Shown here: in pieces, positions 53,212-61,676 of the stretch
Position numbering within the stretch: the first letter of the stretch is position 1
Layout: every line of letters starts with the position of its first letter
Assembly (NCBI GenBank): GCA_016795465.1
Contig: JAEUHK010000062.1
Location: 86,124 to 150,123 of the forward strand
DNA length: 64,000 nt
Direction: 5' to 3'
Origin: Verrucomicrobiaceae bacterium
Lineage (GTDB): Bacteria > Verrucomicrobiota > Verrucomicrobiia > Verrucomicrobiales > Verrucomicrobiaceae
Notes under the pieces: model-generated
Seen by the model: only the letters and a program-made list of their open reading frames with translations
Told to the model about the DNA's origin: nothing
Databases searched by the model: none
Position numbers and translations under genes: made by a program

Positions 53212-54150
53212 TCAGACCGCGTCCGCGGCGAGGGCCGCGTTGCCGATGATGCCGGCCTCGTTGCTGAAACGGGCAGGCACGATTTGCAGGCGCTCCCACA
53301 CCACGGTGCTGAGCATGCTCTGCACCTTGCGCTTCAGCGGTGCGAAGATGAGATCGCCCGCCTGGGCCACGCCACCACCGATCACAAAAGCGTCCGGGTT
53401 CAGCAGCCACGCGATGCTGGACAAGGCGGTGCCGAGCCAGTCGGCGATCTCGCCCCAGATCTGGCGGGCGATGTCATCACCGGCCTGCGCCGCGGCGGCG
53501 ATCATTTTTGGTGTGCACTCGTCGATGTCCTTTGTGATGCCAGCCTCGGTATAGCGCTGCACCGCGTGCTCGGCGATCTGCTGGTTGCCGGTGTACTTTT
53601 CGAGGGCGCCCAGATTGCCGTAGTGGCCGGGCTTGCCATCAAAGTGAATGCTCATCTGGCCGATCTCGCCCGCTGCGAAGCCGCTGCCGCGGAACATCTT
53701 GCCATCAAGCACCACGCCGCCGCCGATGCCGGTGCCCATCGTGAGGCCGATGACGTTTTTCAGGCCGCGGGCCGCACCGTAACGGAATTCGGCATAGGTC
53801 ATTGCGTTCGCGTCATTCTCCACGAGCACCGGCAGGCCGGTCTTCTCGCTCAAAATGGCCTTCAGCGGCACATGCTTCCAGCCTGGCACGTTCGTCAGCT
53901 CATGCACGAAGCCGTGATCGAAGTCCACCAGCCCCGGCACGCCCACGCCGATGGCGCAGATGTCCGGATAGGTCTCGCGCAGCTTGCCCACACGGGCCGC
54001 CATCTCGCCGATGAGGGCGGCGGGGCCGGCAAAGTTTGCGGTGGGGATGGGTTCGTCGGTGACGAGGAGTTCATCACCGCGGCACACGCCGAGCTTCACG
54101 GACGTGCCGCCGAAATCGATGCCGATGGAGGTTTTAGCTGGTGCGGACAT
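53212..54150 (-). CDS. ROK family sugar kinase/regulator (glucokinase-like)
   Basis: The 312-aa protein has the ASKHA phosphate-binding motif GIDFGGTSVKLG (about 10-21), catalytic Asp113 in ENDANAMTYAE, MGTGIGGGVVLDG, and the LNPDAFVIGGGVAQAGD adenosine motif. It has no HTH domain, so it is a kinase rather than a NagC-type repressor. The zinc-binding CxCGxxGCxE motif of ROK proteins is replaced by GHYGNLGALE (about 175-184); only His169 is kept. The sugar substrate is unknown. The start at 54150 is preferred over the longer frame. Confidence 0.9.
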   Translation of the reverse strand: MSAPAKTSIGIDFGGTSVKLGVCRGDELLVTDEPIPTANFAGPAALIGEMAARVGKLRETYPDICAIGVGVPGLVDFDHGFVHELTNVPGWKHVPLKAILSEKTGLPVLVENDANAMTYAEFRYGAARGLKNVIGLTMGTGIGGGVVLDGKMFRGSGFAAGEIGQMSIHFDGKPGHYGNLGALEKYTGNQQIAEHAVQRYTEAGITKDIDECTPKMIAAAAQAGDDIARQIWGEIADWLGTALSSIAWLLNPDAFVIGGGVAQAGDLIFAPLKRKVQSMLSTVVWERLQIVPARFSNEAGIIGNAALAADAV

Positions 54151-54284
54151 GGGAAAAGGGCGCGGAGAGTGCCCGCCGAAGCCAGACCGCGCAAGGCCAA
54201 AACTCGTCTCCAAAAGCCTCCGCGGGCATGATGAACTTCCCGCCGGACGGGCGTTAAAGTGGGCCGCAGCATCCCGACCGACTG

Positions 54285-56297
54285 ATGAAAGCCACTCCGC
54301 TCCTCCTCGCCGCCCTCGTTTCCACCTTCGCCCTCGGCGAGGACATCCGCCAACAGCCGCCGAAGGACCTGAACGGCTATTTTCCCTTCCATCCGCCGTC
54401 GTCGCTGAGTGAGTGGGATGAGCGCAAAGACTATGTGCGCCGCCAAATTCTCGTCGCGGAGGGTTTGTGGCCGATGCCGACGAAAACGCCGCTCAATCCC
54501 GTGATTCATGGCAAGGTCGAGGGCGATGGCTTCACGGTCGAAAAGGTCTATTTCGAGTCCGCACCGGGCTTTTACGTCACGGGCAGCCTTTGGAAGCCAA
54601 AGGAAATCAAAGGCAAGGTGCCAGCCGTGATGTTTGCGCACGGTCACTGGCAGGATGCGCGGCTTTCGCTCACGGAGCCGCAAAAGGTGCGTGAGGAGAT
54701 TGCCATCGGTGCAGAGCGCTTTGAAAAGGGCGGGAAGAGCATCTTCCAATCACTCTGCGTGCAACTCGCCCGCATGGGCTGCATCGTGTGGCAATGGGAC
54801 ATGCTGAGCGATTCCGATTCGGTGCAGATCCCTCGCGAGGTGGTGCATCGTTTCGCCAAACAACGGCCGGAAATGAACACGACGGAGAATTGGGGCCTCT
54901 TCAGCGCTCAGGCCGAGTCGAATCTGCAATCCATCATGGGCCTGCAGACGCTCAATGCCGTGCGCGGCCTCGATTTCCTGCTCTCGCTGCCCGAGGTCGA
55001 TCCGAAACGCACGGCCATCACCGGCGCCAGCGGCGGCGGCACGCAGACGATGCTGCTTGCGGCCATCGACGACCGCATCCAGCTCTCCTTTCCCTGCGTG
55101 ATGGTCAGCACATCGATGCAGGGCGGCTGCACCTGTGAAAACGCCTCGTTGCTGCGCATCAACACCGGCAATGTCGAGTTCGCCGGCCTCTTCGCGCCGA
55201 AACCGCAGGGCATGAACAGCGCGGACGACTGGACCAAGGAAATGGCCACGAAAGGCTTCCCCGATTTGCAGAAGCTCTACGCGACCTTTGGCAAGAAGGA
55301 CCACGTTTTCCTCCTGCGCGGCGAGCACTTTAAACACAACTACAACGCCGTCACCCGCAGTGCCTTCTACACCTTCCTCAACAAGCACTTCAAACTCGGC
55401 CACCCCTCGCCTGTCATCGAGCAGGACTACGAACCACTCACCGCCGAGCAGCTCACCGTGTGGGACGACAAACATCCCGCGCCGAAAGCCGGCGATCCGG
55501 AGTTCGAGCGCACGCTGCTGAAGTGGTTCACCGAGGACACGAAGAAGCAGCTCGAAAGCGCCGATGCCGAAAAAGTGCTGCGCCCGGCCATCGAGGTCGT
55601 CATCGGCCGCACTTACGACAAAGCGGGCAGCGTCGAGTGGGAGCTAAAGGACAAGCAAGACCGCGGCGATCACCTCGAAATGACCGGCACGCTGAAAAAC
55701 ACGACGCACAGCGAGGAAATCAACGTCGCCTGGCTCTACCCGAAGAACTGGAACGGCCGCGTCGTGATCTGGCTCGATGACAACGGCAAGTCCGGCCTGC
55801 AAAGCGACGACGTGAAGAAGCTCGTCGCCGCTGGCAGCGCCGTCGTCGGTGCCGATCTGCTCTTCCAAGGCGTGAAGGAGACCCGCGTCGTCGCCAACCC
55901 GCGTGAATTCGCCGGCTACACGCACGGCTACAATCACGCGCTCTTCGCCCAGCGTGTGCACGACGTCCTCTCGCTCGTCACCTTCCTGCGAAACACCAAA
56001 GTCGGCTCGCATCCGAATCCGAAGACCGTGTGTCTTGCTGCCTTCGGCGCACAAACCGGCCCCATCGCCGTCGCCGCACGTGCCTTGGCCGGAAACGCCG
56101 TCGATCGCGCCGCCGTGGACACGCACGGCTTCCGTTTCGGCAAGGTGCTCAGCTACCGCGATCCGATGTTCCTGCCCGGCGGCTCCAAATACCTCGATCT
56201 GCCCGGCTTCATCAAGCTGAACGGCTCCCACGCCCTCTGGCTCAAAGGTGAGGGCAAGGAGCCTGCCGGCAGCGCCGTCGAGTTTTTGAATCGATAA
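54285..56297 (+). CDS. Large secreted alpha/beta hydrolase, acetyl-xylan-esterase-like
   Basis: The 670-aa protein has a signal peptide (MKATPLLLAALVSTFALG). The first half is an alpha/beta hydrolase: PAVMFAHGHWQDAR (oxyanion region), GASGGGTQTMLL with the nucleophile Ser, and LRGEHFKHNYN near the expected His. MWPMPTKTPLNP-like text near the N terminus (AEGLWPMPTKTPLNPVIHGK) is typical of Planctomycete/Verrucomicrobia acetyl-xylan-esterase-like proteins. The second half (about 390-670) repeats hydrolase-like elements without an obvious nucleophile. It probably removes acyl groups from plant or algal polysaccharides. Confidence 0.82.
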   Translation: MKATPLLLAALVSTFALGEDIRQQPPKDLNGYFPFHPPSSLSEWDERKDYVRRQILVAEGLWPMPTKTPLNPVIHGKVEGDGFTVEKVYFESAPGFYVTGSLWKPKEIKGKVPAVMFAHGHWQDARLSLTEPQKVREEIAIGAERFEKGGKSIFQSLCVQLARMGCIVWQWDMLSDSDSVQIPREVVHRFAKQRPEMNTTENWGLFSAQAESNLQSIMGLQTLNAVRGLDFLLSLPEVDPKRTAITGASGGGTQTMLLAAIDDRIQLSFPCVMVSTSMQGGCTCENASLLRINTGNVEFAGLFAPKPQGMNSADDWTKEMATKGFPDLQKLYATFGKKDHVFLLRGEHFKHNYNAVTRSAFYTFLNKHFKLGHPSPVIEQDYEPLTAEQLTVWDDKHPAPKAGDPEFERTLLKWFTEDTKKQLESADAEKVLRPAIEVVIGRTYDKAGSVEWELKDKQDRGDHLEMTGTLKNTTHSEEINVAWLYPKNWNGRVVIWLDDNGKSGLQSDDVKKLVAAGSAVVGADLLFQGVKETRVVANPREFAGYTHGYNHALFAQRVHDVLSLVTFLRNTKVGSHPNPKTVCLAAFGAQTGPIAVAARALAGNAVDRAAVDTHGFRFGKVLSYRDPMFLPGGSKYLDLPGFIKLNGSHALWLKGEGKEPAGSAVEFLNR

Positions 56298-56713
56298 AAG
56301 CCTTCACGCTCTGGAGGTTTCTTCCGACCTTCCTCTGCCTCTCAGTTTTCTGATGTGAGAGGCGTTGGCCGGCGAAGAGGCTTGAGGTGCATCGGCGGTG
56401 AATGTCACCAGCATTTGAGGCGTCTTGACGTGGAGGCCGCGATCAAGAAGGTGGTGGAAGAACCCGATGCCACGAACTCGTGAAAACGATCCTTTTGTCA
56501 GCGAGTTGTAGACTGACTTCGTTTCCATAAGCCCGTTTCCAAATCAGCGTGGCGGGCCGCCTGCGCTGCTCCTGATGAAGTAATCCAATAAAGCTCTGGG
56601 AGCCGGCATTGGAATAGGCATCATGGTCATTCAGCCTGAAACTAGTCCCTTTACTGGGCCTGCAATTGGCGGTGCCTTTGCACCAATCCCAGCCAAATAG
56701 AGCAACCACCAAC
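56298..56713. other. 416-base intergenic region, lower GC, possible gene remnants
   Basis: No intact gene is supported. On the + strand a short frame after a stop at 56581 reads GAGIGIGIMVIQPETSPFTGPAIGGAFAPIPAK and stops at about 56700, which looks like the C terminus of a larger protein. On the minus strand 56304-56528 encodes METKSVYNSLTKGSF..., without support. The GC content is visibly lower than in the flanks. Confidence 0.45.
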
Positions 56714-57235
56714 ATGAGCCCTGAAACTGATCCTGTCGTAACTGAAAACGAATCCGAGCTAATTGAAGTTGTTAGCCAGGCTATTGATGAGCGTTATTGC
56801 TATGACTGGATCAACACTTGGGATTCCAGAGTTCCGATTGAGTGTCGTGTGGTACAGTATGCCTACACGGTATGCGGTTTCGCTGAGACCAATGGTTATG
56901 TTGCCTACATGATGATGAGCAGCTACCACCGGGCGCTTCCCATCTGCCTGCGGACGCTGGAGTTGCCGGATCTGGCGGCACTGATTGACCAAATGCTCGA
57001 CCGTGTTCCACTTGATGGAGTGCTTGGCAGTGAGGAAGCTCTGGTGCATTACTTTGGTAGTTGGGAGAAATTCGCAAACTGGGTCGGTCAATTCGAGGAT
57101 AGGCTTTTTGCGGCCTACGGCCGTATCAAAAGTGCGCTTGCCAGTTATTGCCGCACTCATGCGACCAGTCTTGCTCATCTTGACCCTAGGGTGACAGAAC
57201 TTTTTGCCGTCCAGGGCCAGATGCCTGGCAGATAA
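56714..57235 (+). CDS. DMP19-like (DUF4375-type) protein
   Basis: The 173-aa protein reads NESELIEVVSQAIDERYCYDWINTWDSRVPIECRVVQYAYTVCGFAETNGYVAYMM, then HRALPICLRTLELPDLAALIDQML, DGVLGSEEALVHYFGSWEKFANWVGQFEDRLF. These hallmarks (Val-Glu-N-G pattern with a small helical domain) suit the DMP19/DUF4375 family, whose members occur next to polymorphic toxins or stand alone. It is in a lower-GC segment. Function is inferred only from family resemblance. Confidence 0.65.
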   Translation: MSPETDPVVTENESELIEVVSQAIDERYCYDWINTWDSRVPIECRVVQYAYTVCGFAETNGYVAYMMMSSYHRALPICLRTLELPDLAALIDQMLDRVPLDGVLGSEEALVHYFGSWEKFANWVGQFEDRLFAAYGRIKSALASYCRTHATSLAHLDPRVTELFAVQGQMPGR

Positions 57236-57417
57236 TCTGGTGATCGCTATAGGAGCATTCGGAGCATGCAAAAACCCACGCAACTCTTGTAATGCCCTCA
57301 ATTGGCAGACTAAAATTACATTACCGTTTGCGTCGCTCCAAGAAAGTAGCCTGGCAAGTAGTGCGCTAACAACACAACATGCATATGATTGTCTGGTTCC
57401 CGCATCGAAAGTAGTCC

Positions 57418-57897
57418 ATGAAGACTCTCTTCAATAATCGCCATGCGTGTCTGAGCAGTTGTTTCGTTGTTTGGTTATGCTTGTTGGCGTCATGTGCTCA
57501 AGTTGAGCAAACAGGCTGGGAGCAAGCGTGCAGTGTTATCGATGAGGCAACCGAATGTGCCTACAGCGTATCATTTGGAATCGCGAGACAGGGGAAATAC
57601 GTCAGAAGCCGAAGCACTAAGAGTTCCGTTGTGATGGCCAAACTACGAGAGCTAATAACTTCAAACTCAGTTCGAATAGTTGAGTCCAAATTTGGACCTG
57701 ACTCACCCAGAATGACCAGTCCCGATCACATCACGCTGAAATTTACCTCGCAGGATAATCGCAGATGCCATCTGGTCCTCACCCGCGGTGGCTTCATTCT
57801 AATCAACCAAACTGTCCTGTGCAGATTTAGCGACGAACGTGCATTCATTCCTCTAGCCAAGTTTTTTCTCGCCGACCTTGATGGCTTGGACAAATGA
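57418..57897 (+). CDS. Small predicted lipoprotein, function unknown
   Basis: The 159-aa protein has a lipoprotein signal ending LLASC (Cys26) and a short mature domain (SVSFGIARQGKYVRSRSTKSSVVMAKLRELITSNSVRIVESKFGP...). The coding sequence uses more A/T-ending codons than neighbouring genes, consistent with recent acquisition. Its stop is followed by GGCTAACAAAGCC, which resembles half of an integron attachment site but has no matching partner. No family was recognised. Confidence 0.55.
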   Translation: MKTLFNNRHACLSSCFVVWLCLLASCAQVEQTGWEQACSVIDEATECAYSVSFGIARQGKYVRSRSTKSSVVMAKLRELITSNSVRIVESKFGPDSPRMTSPDHITLKFTSQDNRRCHLVLTRGGFILINQTVLCRFSDERAFIPLAKFFLADLDGLDK

Positions 57898-57972
57898 CTC
57901 AGACATTCAGCGGCGATGATAGGCTAACAAAGCCCCAAGTCGTCGTTCTTGAACCAATAAGCTCCCGCGACC

Positions 57973-58752
57973 ATGAGATTCCTTTTTACCTTCCTTTGTC
58001 TTGTCAGCTTCCTCACCGCGCAGGAGGTCAAACTGCCGCCGAAGGAGCAGTTTCATCTGTTTTTGCTCGTGGGGCAGTCGAACATGGCCGGTCGTGGCGT
58101 GGTGGAGGAGCAGGACAAGACGCCGCATCCGCGGGTGCTGATGCTGAGCAAGGACGGCCAGTGGGTGCCGGCGGTGGATCCGATGCACTTCGACAAGCCG
58201 AGCGTGGGCGTGGGCCTGGGCAAAACCTTTGCCCAGATCATCGCCGAGGCGAAGCCGGGCGTGACGATCGGACTCATTCCGTGCGCGGTGGGGGGCTCGC
58301 CGATTGATGCGTGGCAGCCGGGTGTGTTTTACCCGCCGACGAAGAGCCATCCGTGGGATGACACGGTGAAGCGTGTGGCACTGTCACTGCCCGCGGGCAC
58401 GATCAAGGGCATCCTTTGGCATCAAGGCGAGAGCGATTGCAAACCGGAGCTGGCCTCCGCGTATGCGCCAAAGATTCACGACCTCGTGAAACGCCTCCGC
58501 GAGCTGGTCAAGGCACCGGATGTGCCCTTCATCGCCGGGCAGATGGGCAAGTTCGACGACGTGCCGTGGTCGCCAGACATCGTGACGGTGGACCAGGCGC
58601 ATCAAGAGCTGCCGAAACAGGTCTCAAATACCGCTTTCGTCACGGCGGAAGGTCTGAAGCACAAAGGTGACAAGATTCACTTCGATGCCGCTTCGTATCG
58701 CGAACTGGGCAAACGCTATGCGGAGGCGTTTTTGAAGATGACGAAGCGTTGA
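57973..58752 (+). CDS. SASA-type carbohydrate esterase (sialate O-acetylesterase-like)
   Basis: The 259-aa exported protein has a signal peptide (MRFLFTFLCLVSFLTAQ). It shows the SGNH-hydrolase blocks of the SASA (CE6-like) family: GQSNM (34-38, nucleophile Ser36), the IPCAVGGSPIDAW block, WHQGESD, and the Asp/His motif DKIHFD near residue 233. It should remove acetyl groups from sugars or xylan. It fits with the nearby acetyl-xylan-esterase-like protein and the sulfatase as part of a polysaccharide-degrading lifestyle. Confidence 0.9.
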   Translation: MRFLFTFLCLVSFLTAQEVKLPPKEQFHLFLLVGQSNMAGRGVVEEQDKTPHPRVLMLSKDGQWVPAVDPMHFDKPSVGVGLGKTFAQIIAEAKPGVTIGLIPCAVGGSPIDAWQPGVFYPPTKSHPWDDTVKRVALSLPAGTIKGILWHQGESDCKPELASAYAPKIHDLVKRLRELVKAPDVPFIAGQMGKFDDVPWSPDIVTVDQAHQELPKQVSNTAFVTAEGLKHKGDKIHFDAASYRELGKRYAEAFLKMTKR

Positions 58753-58756
58753 GAGT

Positions 58757-59512
58757 TCAAGCCACGACGAGTTCCACCGGGCAGTGATCGCTGCCGTGGA
58801 TGTCATCGCGGATCGTGCATTGCTTCAAAGCGGGGCGCAGCGTTTCGGAGGCGAGCCAGTAGTCGAGACGCCATCCGATGTTCTTGGCGCGGGCATCCGG
58901 CGTGCGCTGTGTCCACCAGGTGTAGCGGCCGGGATTGGGATCAAACTGGCGGAAGACATCGAGGAAGCCGGCGTCGAGGTGGCGGGTGAAGCTGGCGCGT
59001 TCCGCATCGCTGAAGCCGGGGTTCATGCGGTTCGATTTGGGATTGGCGAGATCAATTTCTTGATGAGCGCAGTTGAGGTCACCACAGGCGATGACGGGTT
59101 TCTTCTTCTCCAGCTTCTTCAAATAGGCGCGGTAGGCATCGTCCCAAGCCAGGCGGTAGTCGAGGCGGGCGAGCTCGGCCTGCGAGTTCGGCGTGTACAC
59201 ATTCACGACGTAGAATTCGGGATACTCGACGGTGATGAGGCGGCCCTCGCGGTCGTGCTCGGCGATGCCCATGCCGAGGGTGTGCGAGAGCACGGGCTGG
59301 CGGCTGAGGATGAGCGTGCCGGAGTAGCCTTTCTTTTCGGCGCTGTTCCAGACGGCGTGGTAGCCCTCGAACCAGCTCAAATCGACCTGCTCCTGCTGCG
59401 CCTTGGTTTCCTGGAGGCAGATGACATCGGCGTCACCGCCGGTCAGGTATTCACGAAGGCCTTTGTTCAGAGAGGCGCGGATGCCGTTGACGTTCCAGGA
59501 GGTGAGTTTCAT
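58757..59512 (-). CDS. xth: Exodeoxyribonuclease III
   Basis: The 251-aa protein has MKLTSWNVNGIRASL at the N terminus, CLQETKAQ with Glu35, GDLNCAH with Asp145 and Asn147, and the C-terminal GSDHCPVEL with catalytic Asp242-His243. These are the signature residues of the ExoIII/APE1 family that repair abasic sites. The start at 59512 is fixed by the conserved MKLTSWNVNG; a longer frame is spurious. The stop lies five bases from the convergent SASA gene stop. Confidence 0.95.
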   Translation of the reverse strand: MKLTSWNVNGIRASLNKGLREYLTGGDADVICLQETKAQQEQVDLSWFEGYHAVWNSAEKKGYSGTLILSRQPVLSHTLGMGIAEHDREGRLITVEYPEFYVVNVYTPNSQAELARLDYRLAWDDAYRAYLKKLEKKKPVIACGDLNCAHQEIDLANPKSNRMNPGFSDAERASFTRHLDAGFLDVFRQFDPNPGRYTWWTQRTPDARAKNIGWRLDYWLASETLRPALKQCTIRDDIHGSDHCPVELVVA

Positions 59513-59581
59513 GCGGGGCGGAGACTTGTCCGGCAATGTGCTTGCCGCAAGGCCCGCCCGACCCATCATGGCCGACCTTCC

Positions 59582-60601
59582 ATGAAACTCCCGACGCTCC
59601 TCACGATCTCCGCCGCGCTCGCTTTGACCGCCTGTGACAAACCGCAGGAGGCACCGAAAGAGGCCGCCAAGCCTGTCGAGGCCCCGAAAGCCGAAAAGAA
59701 GGCTGAGGAACCGAAAAAGGCCGAAACGGCCGAGGCACCCGCCGGGCAGCACACGGATGAGATTTTCAAAAAGGCCGCGAACCCCGTCGATGTGGGCGCT
59801 TTTGGCAGTGATCAGCCGGTGGAGCGGAAGGACATGCCGACGCGGGGCGTGATCGTGTTTGGCAAGAAGGACGTGGACCACGATCCGCGTGAGCACTGGG
59901 AGCAGTGGAACTGGAAGAGCTTCAAAGCGAAGCGCTCGGGCCGCTACCATGTGCGCCTGACCTACACGATGCCGTTTGCGAGCACGCAGACGCAGTTCCG
60001 CTTTGGCCAGCAGGCGCTGAAAAACACGCTGCAAGCTGCCCGCGAGCCCACGAAGCATTACCTCGGCGAAATCTATGTCGAGCAGCCCGGCGACTATGCT
60101 TTCGCGCTCTTTGCCCCGGCCAGCGCTGCGGAGAAAAAGGTCGAAATTCATGAACTGGCTCTCATTCCGGCGCCTGAAGGCCCGATGCCGGTGCAGGCCG
60201 CGGACGGTAGCATCACGCTGGAGGCGAAAACGGCCACCACCTGGTCCGAGGCGATGCGCTACGAGCCGAAGCCCGAGAAGAACTGTCTCGGCTTTTGGAC
60301 AAGTGAAGACGATCTCGCCGAGTGGGAGTTTGAAGTCACGAAGCCTGGCAAGTTCAACGTGAGCGTTTTTTACGGCTGCGGCAGCGGCAATCAGGGCAGC
60401 GAGGTGGCCATGAAGAGCGGCGGGAAGGAATTGAAGTTCACCACCGCGGACACCGGAGGCTTCCAAAACTGGCAGGAGGCCAAGCTGGGCCAGATCGAGA
60501 TCACGAAAGTCGGCAACACCTTCCTCGTCGTCGATCCGGTGAACAAGGTGAAGGCCGCCGTGCTCGATGTGCAGCGTGTGGTGCTCACGCCGGCGGGGTA
60601 A
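59582..60601 (+). CDS. Predicted lipoprotein with two carbohydrate-binding-like domains
   Basis: The 339-aa protein has a lipoprotein signal with lipobox LTAC (Cys18) and a Lys/Glu/Ala-rich tether of about 35 residues (EAPKEAAKPVEAPKAEKKAEE). Two beta-sandwich domains follow: residues about 75-200 (KSFKAKRSGRYHVRLTY...PGDYAFALFAPASA) and about 205-339 (LAEWEFEVTKPGKFNVSVFYGCGSGNQGSEVAMKSGGKELKF...TGGFQNWQEAKLG). The second is the kind of module attached to sulfatases and glycosidases in Planctomycetes/Verrucomicrobia. It is divergent from xth across a 69-base spacer. Confidence 0.8.
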   Translation: MKLPTLLTISAALALTACDKPQEAPKEAAKPVEAPKAEKKAEEPKKAETAEAPAGQHTDEIFKKAANPVDVGAFGSDQPVERKDMPTRGVIVFGKKDVDHDPREHWEQWNWKSFKAKRSGRYHVRLTYTMPFASTQTQFRFGQQALKNTLQAAREPTKHYLGEIYVEQPGDYAFALFAPASAAEKKVEIHELALIPAPEGPMPVQAADGSITLEAKTATTWSEAMRYEPKPEKNCLGFWTSEDDLAEWEFEVTKPGKFNVSVFYGCGSGNQGSEVAMKSGGKELKFTTADTGGFQNWQEAKLGQIEITKVGNTFLVVDPVNKVKAAVLDVQRVVLTPAG

Positions 60602-60683
60602 GAAGAGAGAAACATTCGTTTCACGAGCCTTTGAAGTAGCGGCCTCCTCGTGCCGCGACTACTTTCGCCGCCCTTCTAACCGC

Positions 60684-61658
60684 ATGGTCCGGCTCCTCAC
60701 GCAACACGGTCAGCTCATCGACTGGAACGACGAAAAGATTCGTCCGTTCCCGGACAACCTTGTGTTCCTCGATTTGATGAACCCGGCGCGTGCCGAGGAG
60801 CTGGAGGCGGAAAAGTGGCTCGAATACGGCCTGCCCACGCGTGAAGAAATGCAGGAGATCGAGGAGTCCAGCCGACTCTACACGGAGAAAGGCGCCCTCT
60901 ACATGACGGCGTGGATTCCCGTGGGGCTCGACACGACCGAGCCGGAGAGCACTTCCATTTCATTCGTGATCGCGCCGGACTGTCTCACGACGGTGCGCTA
61001 CGCCGACCCGCTCGCCTTTCGCGTGCTCGTCGATCAGGTGCGCCGCCAGTGCACGACGCCGGTGTCGAGCGACGCGGTGTTTTTGCTGCTCATGGAGCTC
61101 TTCGTGGCCCGCATCGCGGACGCGTTGCAGATCGTGGAGGCCGATTTGAAGAAAATCTGCCACGAGATCTTTTCCCGCAGCACGCAGAAGACCGACGCCG
61201 CGGTGGAAAAAGACCTCGCGGAGGTCGTGAAGCTGCTCGGCCGCCGCAGTGCCCTCGTGGCGAACCTGCGCGAGAGCTTGCTGAGCCTCAGCCGCATGCT
61301 GCAGTTCTTCCTCAACAACGCCGCCACCTGGATGCGGGGCGATCTCGCGGCGCAGTTTCGCAGCGTGATGCGGGACATCAAGAGCCTCGACGAATACACG
61401 AACCAGCAGACGCAGGAGATGACCTTCCTGCTCGAATCGACGCTGGGCCTCATCAACATCCAGCAGAACCAGATCATCAAGATCTTCACTGTCGCCAGCG
61501 TGCTCTTCATGCCGCCCACGCTCATCGCCAGCATCTACGGCATGAACGTGGCCCTGCCGGCGCAGCAGAATCCCTTCGCCTTCCTCATCGTCATGATCAC
61601 GATCGTGCTCTCCGCCATCGTTCCCATCGTGTACTTCAAGCGCAAGAAGCTGCTTTGA
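60684..61658 (+). CDS. corA: CorA family magnesium/cobalt transporter
   Basis: The 324-aa protein ends with two hydrophobic segments (VASVLFMPPTLIASI and FAFLIVMITIVLSAIVPIVYF) and the GMN ion-selectivity motif in SIYGMNVALP, as in CorA. The N-terminal part forms the cytoplasmic alpha/beta and helical funnel domain (LLGRRSALVANLRESLLSLSRML). It forms a pentameric divalent cation channel. The upstream frame is extended only by non-homologous sequence. Confidence 0.93.
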   Translation: MVRLLTQHGQLIDWNDEKIRPFPDNLVFLDLMNPARAEELEAEKWLEYGLPTREEMQEIEESSRLYTEKGALYMTAWIPVGLDTTEPESTSISFVIAPDCLTTVRYADPLAFRVLVDQVRRQCTTPVSSDAVFLLLMELFVARIADALQIVEADLKKICHEIFSRSTQKTDAAVEKDLAEVVKLLGRRSALVANLRESLLSLSRMLQFFLNNAATWMRGDLAAQFRSVMRDIKSLDEYTNQQTQEMTFLLESTLGLINIQQNQIIKIFTVASVLFMPPTLIASIYGMNVALPAQQNPFAFLIVMITIVLSAIVPIVYFKRKKLL

Positions 61659-61676
61659 TCACCTGCCGGAGGGGTA

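Noticed and set aside
57365..57925. CTAACAA and GGCTAACAAAGCC motifs near small low-GC genes, like integron attC half-sites
   Set aside because: No matching GTTRGGC partner or palindromic attC arm could be found, and no integrase gene is in the window.
58757..60466. N-terminally extended 569-residue frame for exonuclease III
   Set aside because: The real protein starts at MKLTSWNVNG (59512); the extension reads antisense through the lipoprotein gene.
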